Source: SpSt-333 sp040751955 (GTDB lineage Bacteria; Bacteroidota; Ignavibacteria; UBA10030; UBA8401). Taken from it: 64,000 nt of DNA. A program made the position numbers and the translations under genes. The first letter of the stretch is position 1. Every line of letters starts with the position of its first letter. The stretch lies in NCBI GenBank assembly GCA_040751955.1, contig JBFMFY010000006.1, forward strand, positions 28,504 to 92,503. The letters run 5' to 3'. This document shows positions 51,030-58,008 of this stretch, piece after piece. The notes beneath the pieces were generated by a model. The model worked only from the letters and a program-made list of their open reading frames with translations, did not search any database and had not been told where the DNA came from.

Positions 51030-53060
51030 ATGAAACTTGCTTCGTATGTATGCGGTGAATGGATTACGGGGGCTGGAAAACCGATTCCACTCTTTAGTGC
51101 TGTGACCGGTGAACAAGTATTTGAAGCCGATACCACAGGCATTGATTTTGGGCAAATGCTGCGGTACGGAAGAGAGAACGTCGGTGCAAAAATTCGTTCT
51201 TATACTTTCCACCAACGCGCGTTGATGCTCAAAGAATTAGCGAAATATCTTGCAGAGCGGAAAGAGATTTTTTACAAGTTGTCATATTACACCGGCGCAA
51301 CAAAAACGGACTCGTGGTTTGATGTTGACGGAGGCATCGGAACACTTTTTGCTTTTGCCAGCAAAGGTCGTAAAGAGTTGCCTAATCAAACGGTGTACAT
51401 CGATGGCGGAGCAGAAATGCTTTCTAAGGGAGGAACATTTGTGGGAAGGCATATTTGTGTTCCGTTGGAAGGAGTCGCCGTTCATATCAACGCATTCAAT
51501 TTCCCCGTCTGGGGAATGTTGGAAAAATTTGCGCCGGCATTTCTTGCAGGGATGCCATGTATTATCAAACCGGCAACATCGACCTGCTACGTTGCCCAAA
51601 AAGTTGTTGAAGAAATCGTCAACTCCAAAATTCTTCCTGATGGAGCAATTCAAATTCTCTGCGGTGGTGTTGGAGATTTATTCGATCATTTAACAGAACA
51701 AGATGTCGTTACGTTCACCGGCTCTCATTCCACGGGAATAAAATTAAAGCAGCACAAAAATGTTGTCGGGAATTCAATTCGATTCAACATGGAAGCCGAT
51801 TCATTGAATTGCTGTGTGCTGGGCGAAGATGCATCTCCGGACACAGATGAATTTGGTCTGTTCGTAAAAGAGGTTGCACGTGAGATGACCACAAAAGCAG
51901 GACAACGATGTACGGCGATCAGACGAATCATCGTCCCTGAAAAATTTCTCAACGACGTCATCGCAGCGTTGCAAAAGAGGTTGTCGGGAGTTGCTATCGG
52001 AGATCCTATTCTTGAAGACGTGAAAATGGGTCCGCTTGTTGGGAAAGAACAAGTTGCGGAAGTGTCGGCACGACTTAAAGATTTATCCCGAACAAGTGAA
52101 AAGGTTTTTGAATATTCAAATGAATTTAAGAAGAATGGTCATTCGATTGAAAATGGTGCATTCTTTCGCCCGATCTTGCTCCATTGCCCTAAACCTCTCT
52201 CATCATCGGAACCGCACAGTATCGAAGCATTTGGTCCCGTGAGCACTGTGATGGGATATTCAAATTTGGATGATGCAATTGAATTGGTGAAGAAAGGAAG
52301 AGGGAGTTTGGTCGGTTCATTTTTCTCGAACAATGATACCTCAACGAGAAAGTTTGCATTGGGAATCGCACCGTACCATGGACGGATTATGATGATCAAT
52401 CGTCACAGTGCAAAAGAATCCACCGGACACGGCTCGCCAATGCCTCAGATGGTTCACGGCGGTCCGGGACGTGCGGGAGGTGGGGAAGAACTCGGCGGAA
52501 TTCGCAGTGTGTTGCACTACATGCAGCGTACGGCTCTGCAAGGTTCGCCAACGACACTTGGGAACATCTATAACGAATACACCGTTGGCGGTGCGACTCA
52601 CTCAGACGGCATTCATCCGTTCAAAAAATATTTTGAGGATTTGACCATCGGTGATTCAATCCTCACCAAAACTCGAACAATCAGTCTTGAAGAAGTTGAA
52701 CAATTTGCTGATCTCAGCGGCGATCATTTCTACGCTCACATGGATGACGAACTGGCGCGCAAATCTATATTTGATCGTCGTGTTGTCCATGGTTATTTTG
52801 TACTTTCGGCAGCGGCAGGACTTTTTGTTGAACCGGGATTTGTTCCTGTTATGGCAAATTACGGACTGGAGAATCTGCGATTTCTAAAACCGGTGTATCC
52901 GGGAGATACAATCCAGGTTCGTTTAACAGTGAAATCAACCCGACCGAAAGAGGGAGAGAATCAAGGAGTTGTTGAATGGGACGTAGTTGTATTTAATCAG
53001 AATAATGAACAAGTTGCGGTGTACACGTTGTTAACCCTTGTTGCCAGGAAATTAAATTAA
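51030..53060 (+). CDS. paaZ: Bifunctional PaaZ (oxepin-CoA hydrolase / semialdehyde dehydrogenase)
   Basis: The 676-aa fusion has an N-terminal aldehyde dehydrogenase (about 1-515: FNFPVWGMLEKFAPA, FTGSHSTG, catalytic cysteine in GQRCTAIRR) and a C-terminal MaoC-like hydratase (about 535-676: FADLSGDHFYAHMDDELA). PaaZ opens the oxepin-CoA ring and oxidises the aldehyde. The ALDH motif LGGIRSVLHYMQRTALQGSPT is typical. Its own promoter region follows a terminator, so it may be transcribed apart from paaA-Y. Confidence 0.95.
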   Translation: MKLASYVCGEWITGAGKPIPLFSAVTGEQVFEADTTGIDFGQMLRYGRENVGAKIRSYTFHQRALMLKELAKYLAERKEIFYKLSYYTGATKTDSWFDVDGGIGTLFAFASKGRKELPNQTVYIDGGAEMLSKGGTFVGRHICVPLEGVAVHINAFNFPVWGMLEKFAPAFLAGMPCIIKPATSTCYVAQKVVEEIVNSKILPDGAIQILCGGVGDLFDHLTEQDVVTFTGSHSTGIKLKQHKNVVGNSIRFNMEADSLNCCVLGEDASPDTDEFGLFVKEVAREMTTKAGQRCTAIRRIIVPEKFLNDVIAALQKRLSGVAIGDPILEDVKMGPLVGKEQVAEVSARLKDLSRTSEKVFEYSNEFKKNGHSIENGAFFRPILLHCPKPLSSSEPHSIEAFGPVSTVMGYSNLDDAIELVKKGRGSLVGSFFSNNDTSTRKFALGIAPYHGRIMMINRHSAKESTGHGSPMPQMVHGGPGRAGGGEELGGIRSVLHYMQRTALQGSPTTLGNIYNEYTVGGATHSDGIHPFKKYFEDLTIGDSILTKTRTISLEEVEQFADLSGDHFYAHMDDELARKSIFDRRVVHGYFVLSAAAGLFVEPGFVPVMANYGLENLRFLKPVYPGDTIQVRLTVKSTRPKEGENQGVVEWDVVVFNQNNEQVAVYTLLTLVARKLN

Positions 53061-53073
53061 TACTTCTATTCCA

Positions 53074-53850
53074 ATGACCTACGAACATCTCCTTCTGAAA
53101 ATTGAAAACCACATTGCGTACGTAACGCTGAATCGTGCACCTGTCAACGCTTTCAACCGTGAAATGGTTTCGGAACTGATTGATGTTGCGACAGTACTAA
53201 AATCTAATGACGACGTGTGGATCATTATCGTTCGTGCGGCGGGAAAAGCATTTTGCGCAGGAGCAGATTTAAAAGAACGTGCCAGTATTCCGCAGGATCA
53301 GGTGATCAATATCGTGAAAGGGATTCAATCTGTCGCATCAACATGGTGCGAACTTCCGCAGCCGGTCATTATGGGTATTCACGCTCCTGCTCTCGGCGGG
53401 GGATTGGAATTTGCATTGTCAGGCGATATTCTTGTTGCAAGTGAATCGGCAACATTGGGATTACCGGAAACAAGTCTTGGCATTATTCCTGCTGCCGGTG
53501 GTACACAGCGCCTGGCGCAACGAACATCATCCGGCGTTGCAAAAAAATGGGTGCTGACAGCAAAACATTTTACTGCCCTTGAGGCAAAGGAAGACGGTGT
53601 CGTTGATTATGTTTTCGCTCATGAGACGTTCGAGAAAGAATTTCAAAATATAGTAGATCAAATCGCCTCAAATGCACCGCTCGCGCTCCGGCAGGCAAAA
53701 CGTGCTATTGAGACATCCTATACTGATTGGCTTCTTGACGGATTCGATCACGAATTAACACTCTATCGTCCTCTAATTCCCACCGAAGATCGTGCTGAAG
53801 CGCTGAAAGCATTTGGCGAGAAACGCAAACCAGTCTGGAAGGGGAGATAA
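53074..53850 (+). CDS. Enoyl-CoA hydratase/isomerase (PaaF/PaaG-like)
   Basis: The 258-aa crotonase-fold protein has the oxyanion-hole motifs FCAGADLKER and LGGGLEFALSGDI and the catalytic PETSLGIIPAAGGTQRLA. Both acidic residues of a hydratase (E of LEFA and E of PETSLG) are visible, favouring a hydratase (PaaF) over an isomerase (PaaG), though one protein may do both jobs. It starts 13 bp after paaZ. Confidence 0.87.
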   Translation: MTYEHLLLKIENHIAYVTLNRAPVNAFNREMVSELIDVATVLKSNDDVWIIIVRAAGKAFCAGADLKERASIPQDQVINIVKGIQSVASTWCELPQPVIMGIHAPALGGGLEFALSGDILVASESATLGLPETSLGIIPAAGGTQRLAQRTSSGVAKKWVLTAKHFTALEAKEDGVVDYVFAHETFEKEFQNIVDQIASNAPLALRQAKRAIETSYTDWLLDGFDHELTLYRPLIPTEDRAEALKAFGEKRKPVWKGR

Positions 53851-53901
53851 ATCTCAAACGACGGGAAGGTGTCCGTTGATAGTTTTCATCGGAGTTTAAG
53901 A

Positions 53902-53921
53902 TCGGGAAAAAAATTTCCCGA
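53902..53921. terminator. Bidirectional hairpin between the hydratase and transporter genes
   Basis: TCGGGAAA, AAAA loop, TTTCCCGA: an 8-bp stem in the 135-bp gap between the convergent genes. The T run is short, so terminator strength is uncertain. Confidence 0.5.
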
Positions 53922-53985
53922 CACCAATCTTCTATTTGGTTGGCAATAACAGTAAATAAATGGGGAAATTACCGGAGCCGTTTGC

Positions 53986-55320
53986 TCACACAAGTGAAAA
54001 GAAGAGTGCCGCAAGAAATCCGGCGATTGTTGCAAGCCCCACTTCCGCACCTCCATCTTCATACGCTTCAGGCATCATTACCGATGCGACCATCGCCAGA
54101 ATACCTCCTCCAGCTACAGCTTCAACAAGCGTGATGACAGCAGGGGGTGCATCGATCAGGAAAATATTTCCCAGTGCTGCCGCGATAGCACCGGCAATGA
54201 TGAGCATGATCCAAAGCGAAAAGATTTTCGCTTTGCTAAATCCTGCTTCGAGCATGTTGGCGGAACTTCCCATTGATTCGGGAAGGTTTGAAAGAAAAAC
54301 AGCGAGGAGAAATGTGAATTTATATGAATCAAGAGCCACGAAGCTTGCACCAATGATGATTGATTCAGGTATCGTATCCATCATTGCTCCGAGAAACATC
54401 GCAAAGGGATTTCCCGCCGAAGCATGTTTCTTCATGTAATTCAATTCTTCCACTTTACTGAGCCGTCGGATATTGGAAGTCGCGATCTTTTTCCAGTGTT
54501 CGGCGTCCATCGGTTCTTTAAAATGCTGGACATTGTGAAGTATCCGTTGAGAGTTCAATTGTTCCACCGCTTTGCGAAGTGCGGGAGAAACTTCCATCAA
54601 TGCGTCAAACTGGTCTTTACCCAAACGGAGCAGTTGTGTATCGGTTTTGGCAATCGCAGATGCTGAACGCGGATCGCCCGTCAGCAATGCCATTTCGCCG
54701 AATGAATGTCCCGGACCGAGCGTGGCGATTATTTTCCCGTCGCCGTTCGCTCCGCTTTGAATGTCGATCAATCCCTCGGTAATGAGGTACAATGCATTTC
54801 CGGGATCACCTTGATGAAAGATCGTTTCGCCTTGTTTTACAAGTACCGGCTCTACACAGGTGAGGACACTTTCCATCTCTTCCGGAGGCAGCGAACGGAC
54901 GATCTCAACTTTTGACAATTGATTGAGGATTGCCTTCGATTCTTCCTGTTTCTTTTTCAAATAATAGAACTTTGCCAGTGCAGGATGACGGATTGCAGCA
55001 CCTTTCTTATCGAGCCATTTGTTTACAAGATAATAGACAAGTCCACCGAGGATGAAACCTCCGGAAACCCAAAACCATGCATCAATGCCCGCGTAGTTTG
55101 CTACACTTGTAAGACGATTCGCACCTTTCATTGCCAATTCTATTGCAAGTGCTTGAATGAGTGCGCCTGTACCGAACGCCATGATGATCGCATTAACACG
55201 TTGGGACGGTTTTGTGAAAAGACCAAGGGACGTTCCGATGATCATTGAAATCATTGAAACGATTGCAAGGACTGCCGCAATGAGTGCTCGTGAGATGTCA
55301 ACAGATTCGAATGGACTCAT
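53986..55320 (-). CDS. ZIP-like transporter with an inserted cyclic-nucleotide-binding domain
   Basis: The 444-aa protein has three N-terminal helices (about 10-34, 43-63, 82-100), then a soluble linker and a cyclic-nucleotide-binding domain (about 137-255), then four or five more helices (305-330, 335-350, 365-385, 395-418, 425-444). The phosphate-binding cassette is intact (FGEMALLTGDPRSASA, with R218). The helices look like ZIP metal transporters, but the usual histidine metal motifs are replaced: DTIPES (315-320) for HNFPEG and SNLPES (344-349) for HEIPHE. Metal transport, a changed ion, or a sensor role are all possible. Confidence 0.78.
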   Translation of the reverse strand: MSPFESVDISRALIAAVLAIVSMISMIIGTSLGLFTKPSQRVNAIIMAFGTGALIQALAIELAMKGANRLTSVANYAGIDAWFWVSGGFILGGLVYYLVNKWLDKKGAAIRHPALAKFYYLKKKQEESKAILNQLSKVEIVRSLPPEEMESVLTCVEPVLVKQGETIFHQGDPGNALYLITEGLIDIQSGANGDGKIIATLGPGHSFGEMALLTGDPRSASAIAKTDTQLLRLGKDQFDALMEVSPALRKAVEQLNSQRILHNVQHFKEPMDAEHWKKIATSNIRRLSKVEELNYMKKHASAGNPFAMFLGAMMDTIPESIIIGASFVALDSYKFTFLLAVFLSNLPESMGSSANMLEAGFSKAKIFSLWIMLIIAGAIAAALGNIFLIDAPPAVITLVEAVAGGGILAMVASVMMPEAYEDGGAEVGLATIAGFLAALFFSLV

Positions 55321-55408
55321 ACCGTCAGAATATATTTAGATAACATGTGAATACAAAATTTTTATTTTTGAAGAAAAGCATTGATTTCGTATATTTGATC
55401 ATAGTAAT

Positions 55409-55491
55409 GGTGAGTTGGCAGAACGGCTATTGCACCAGTCTTGAAAACTGGCGTCCGCAAGGGCTTCCGGGTTCGAATCCCGGGCTCACCG
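55409..55491 (+). tRNA. tRNA-Ser(UGA)
   Basis: Acceptor stem GGTGAGT pairs with GCTCACC, with discriminator G at 55491. The anticodon arm is CCAGT-CTTGAAA-ACTGG, anticodon TGA. A long variable arm (CGTCCGCAAGGGC) confirms the class II serine tRNA. The T arm is CCGGG-TTCGAAT-CCCGG. CCA is not encoded. Its last 40 bases are repeated exactly at 55781-55820. Confidence 0.95.
55452..55491 (+). repeat. Direct repeat copy 1 (tRNA-Ser 3' part)
   Basis: These 40 bp, running from the variable arm to the discriminator base of tRNA-Ser, are identical to 55781-55820. Together the two copies bound a 329-bp unit carrying a GIY-YIG gene. Confidence 0.95.
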
Positions 55492-55499
55492 CAGAGAAG

Positions 55500-55760
55500 A
55501 TGTATTGGGTGTATATTTTATATTCCCGTTCCTTCCACCAAACGTATATAGGTCACACCAACGAAGTTTCCCAACGTTTTTATCGGCATAACCGGGGTTT
55601 TGTTTTATCAACGAAACGGTATCGTCCATGGGAAATGATTTATACAGAAGAGTTTACGTCGCGCTCAGAAGCGATGAAGCGAGAAAAGTATTTTAAATCT
55701 GGTGTTGGCAGGGAAGAGGTAAAACGGATCGTAGAACAGTACCTGAGGCAGAATGGCTAA
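55500..55760 (+). CDS. GIY-YIG nuclease superfamily protein (COG2827/UPF0213-like)
   Basis: The 86-aa protein starts MYWVYILYSRSFHQTYIGHT, where VYI and YIG are the GIY-YIG motif. It has the conserved arginine and histidine in QRFYRHNRG and the metal-binding glutamate in SEAMKREKYFKSG. It has no DNA-binding domain. It starts 8 bp after tRNA-Ser; the longer frame to 55347 reads through the tRNA and is not real. It is the only gene between the two 40-bp tRNA-derived repeats, so it may be the moving part of a mini-element. Confidence 0.88.
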   Translation: MYWVYILYSRSFHQTYIGHTNEVSQRFYRHNRGFVLSTKRYRPWEMIYTEEFTSRSEAMKREKYFKSGVGREEVKRIVEQYLRQNG

Positions 55761-55765
55761 TTGCA

Positions 55766-55780
55766 TCCGCCGAAGGCGGA
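55766..55780. repeat. Palindrome abutting the second tRNA-Ser copy
   Basis: TCCGCC-GAA-GGCGGA forms a 6-bp GC-rich stem with a 3-base loop, ending on the base before the repeat. It takes the place where the anticodon arm would lie, so the second copy cannot fold as a full tRNA. Confidence 0.8.
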
Positions 55781-55820
55781 CGTCCGCAAGGGCTTCCGGG
55801 TTCGAATCCCGGGCTCACCG
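55781..55820 (+). repeat. Direct repeat copy 2 (tRNA-Ser 3' fragment, att-like)
   Basis: An exact copy of the 3' 40 bp of tRNA-Ser, without a 5' half. It lies just after the GIY-YIG gene, as expected for an attachment site or homing product. Confidence 0.95.
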
Positions 55821-56133
55821 TTCAAATATTTTGTACGGTTATGAAGCCTGCATTTCATTACATTTATCACAATAAAATCAGTTGAATTTACAAAGCGACG
55901 ATGGCAATGATGTAAAACCCACTGTTTACTCCTCTTTAGATTAATACTTAATCTCTTCTAATTAACATATTCTAACCGTTCCCTTATTGTTGACAAAACA
56001 AAATAATTGTATATTTTTACGCGTGAGAATGAGTTGGCACACCGCCAACGACCTCCCCTCTCGTCGCACTACACCTGACAAAATATTAAAGAACGTGCAT
56101 AGCTACGTCATGTAGCTCTCGAACAATCATCTC
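55821..56133. other. Intergenic region upstream of the signalling cluster
   Basis: No gene is seen in these 313 bp. It holds a candidate promoter (55990-56017), a hairpin GTTGGC/GCCAAC (56033-56049) and a second hairpin AGCTAC/GTAGCT (56101-56117) in the probable leader of the next gene. The last is 17 bases before the ATG and could affect translation. Confidence 0.5.
55990..56017 (+). promoter_or_regulatory. Candidate promoter of the signalling cluster
   Basis: A consensus TTGACA (55990-55995) is followed after 16 bases by TATTTT (56012-56017); TATATT two bases earlier is the alternative with a 14-base spacer. The leader would be about 110 bases. Confidence 0.45.
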
Positions 56134-57537
56134 ATGGAACAACAAGCATCACAAAATAAACTTGCAGCACGCGAATGTCTCGTGGCGGCGGATAAATTTA
56201 TCAAAGACTCTCAATTTGTAGAGGCGAAAAAGGAGATTGAGAAGGCGAAGAAGCTCGACCCAACGAATTTATATATCAGTGCGTTCATCGATCGTATAAA
56301 TTATTTTGAGAAGGAAAGGAATCCGGTTCCGAAGAAACCGATTCCTACTCCCAAGGCACCTCAACCAAACGTACCAACAGCGACTCCTAAAGCTACGCAA
56401 CCAACCGTTCCTTCACCGATAACTGCGCCGCCAAATCCTGTTACAGTAAAACAACCGCAGGCACCCGCCGTACCTCAGGTAAAAAAAGAACCGACACCTG
56501 TTGTTGTTCAACAACTTCCACAACAACCCAAGCCGGAACCGATAACTGATGTTGTATCCGCCGAACATTCTTTTGATCCTGAACCAACAAAAGAGCAGCC
56601 TCCCGCACCGGTGGTGAAGAAACCTTCTATTGAACCGGTCTATCCACAAACACAAATTACGGAGCCTGCGCCAGTTTCATCACCCAGTATCAGAGATCAA
56701 CGAGTCGAACCTTCCATCACCCAGTCTCAACTGGAAGAGATGAAACGGAAGATTGATATTCTCACAAATGCACTTGAAGAGGAAAAGAAAGCTCGCGAGG
56801 ATATGAATCGCCAGCACATCCAGCAATCTATTGCCCAGTTCAGATCGAAACTTGAAAAAGCGTGGGTTGATGGTGCGCCGCCGCAAGATAAATTAATTGA
56901 GTTCGAGCAGCTTGCCACGTCACTGGAAATTCCGGAAAACGTAGTGCGAACGGTACAGCGTGAAGTGAAAATTGAAATGTATGGCAGAGCAGTTAAAGAG
57001 GTGATTTCGAAACGTCAACTGCTGCGAAGTTCCTCATCAACGTTGGAATGGTTACGAAAAGTTTACAAGATTTCTATGGAAGAGTACCTTGAGTATGAAT
57101 CAAAATTTCTGATGGATCTTGTTGCCGACCAGTACAAGGGGACTATCTTACAAATTTCTGCGGATGATGAAACAAAGAAGAACGTGACTCCTCGCCTGAA
57201 ATCGATGGGGTATGCTGTCGTTACCTCCCCAAGTCCCGAAGACGCACTTGAAAAAATTGACAAACTAAATCCGAACGTCATACTTTGTGAAAGCAACTTC
57301 GGCTCCGGCTCGATCTCAGGTATCCGCTTCCTGCATATTTTGAGGACAAATTCCAAATTCGGGTTAATCCCTTTCATCTTTCTCTGCAACGAAGAAGACT
57401 TTTCACTTCTGACATCATCCGAATTGCGGCCTAACGAAGGGTTTGTGAAGAAACCGACCAACATTGACGAATTATCATCCTTGATCAACACGAAATTATT
57501 GTGGTTCAGAGAATATATAATGTCATTGAGCAAATGA
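56134..57537 (+). CDS. Modular protein with TPR-like start, proline-rich linker and pseudo-receiver
   Basis: The 467-aa protein has a short helical repeat region (residues 5-55: AARECLVAADKFIKDSQFVEAKKEIEKAKKLDP), a Pro/Gln/Lys-rich linker (60-190), a coiled coil (195-245: LEEMKRKIDILTNALEEEKKAREDM), a helical part, and a receiver-like C-terminus (about 330-455). In that domain the phosphate-accepting aspartate is replaced by E386 (NVILCESNF), though the DD pair and the lysine (KKP) remain, so it may be locked in an active-like state. The role is unknown; it heads the signalling cluster. Confidence 0.78.
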   Translation: MEQQASQNKLAARECLVAADKFIKDSQFVEAKKEIEKAKKLDPTNLYISAFIDRINYFEKERNPVPKKPIPTPKAPQPNVPTATPKATQPTVPSPITAPPNPVTVKQPQAPAVPQVKKEPTPVVVQQLPQQPKPEPITDVVSAEHSFDPEPTKEQPPAPVVKKPSIEPVYPQTQITEPAPVSSPSIRDQRVEPSITQSQLEEMKRKIDILTNALEEEKKAREDMNRQHIQQSIAQFRSKLEKAWVDGAPPQDKLIEFEQLATSLEIPENVVRTVQREVKIEMYGRAVKEVISKRQLLRSSSSTLEWLRKVYKISMEEYLEYESKFLMDLVADQYKGTILQISADDETKKNVTPRLKSMGYAVVTSPSPEDALEKIDKLNPNVILCESNFGSGSISGIRFLHILRTNSKFGLIPFIFLCNEEDFSLLTSSELRPNEGFVKKPTNIDELSSLINTKLLWFREYIMSLSK

Positions 57538-57575
57538 TATGATTTTTTCTTACAATAAGCAGCGAAAGGTGATTT

Positions 57576-57950
57576 ATGGCTAAACGGATACTACTTGCGG
57601 AGGATGACGAAGACAACCGCGATTTGGTTTCATTTGTCATGAAGCGGAGCCAAATGGATATAGAGCTTCTCATCGCGGAGAACGGAAAAGAGGCAGTCGA
57701 TCTTGCGGTGAGAGAAATTCCCGATCTTATTTTAATGGATATGCAGATGCCCGTCATGGATGGCTATCAAGCAACACTGGCGATCAAGGGGGACTCATCC
57801 ACTTCTCACATTCCGGTGATCGCATTTACGGCTCAGGCAAAGCCTGAAGATAAAGCACGCACACTACAGGTCGGGTGTGCGGAACATTATTCAAAACCGA
57901 TGGATCCCGAAGAACTGTTAAACGTCATTCGAAAATATCTTCAAGCATAA
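57576..57950 (+). CDS. Single-domain response regulator
   Basis: The 124-aa protein is a bare receiver: acidic pair in LLAEDDEDN, phosphoacceptor D55 (LMDMQMPVMDGY), threonine in AFTAQA and lysine in SKPMD. It has no output domain, so it likely relays phosphate or acts by binding, like CheY or Spo0F. It lies between the pseudo-receiver gene and the large hybrid kinase. Confidence 0.93.
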   Translation: MAKRILLAEDDEDNRDLVSFVMKRSQMDIELLIAENGKEAVDLAVREIPDLILMDMQMPVMDGYQATLAIKGDSSTSHIPVIAFTAQAKPEDKARTLQVGCAEHYSKPMDPEELLNVIRKYLQA

Positions 57951-58008
57951 ATTTGAGGAAGTTGAAGAATATGATTATATCGACAAACTATAGTGTACTG
58001 AGGAATGC

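Noticed and set aside
55347..55499. Longer GIY-YIG reading frame running through the tRNA
   Set aside because: The frame crosses the whole tRNA-Ser gene; the ATG at 55500 gives the normal family start MYWVYIL.
55781..55820. Second tRNA-Ser gene
   Set aside because: Only the 3' 40 bases are present; the acceptor 5' strand, D arm and anticodon arm are missing, so it cannot be a tRNA gene. Reported as a repeat.
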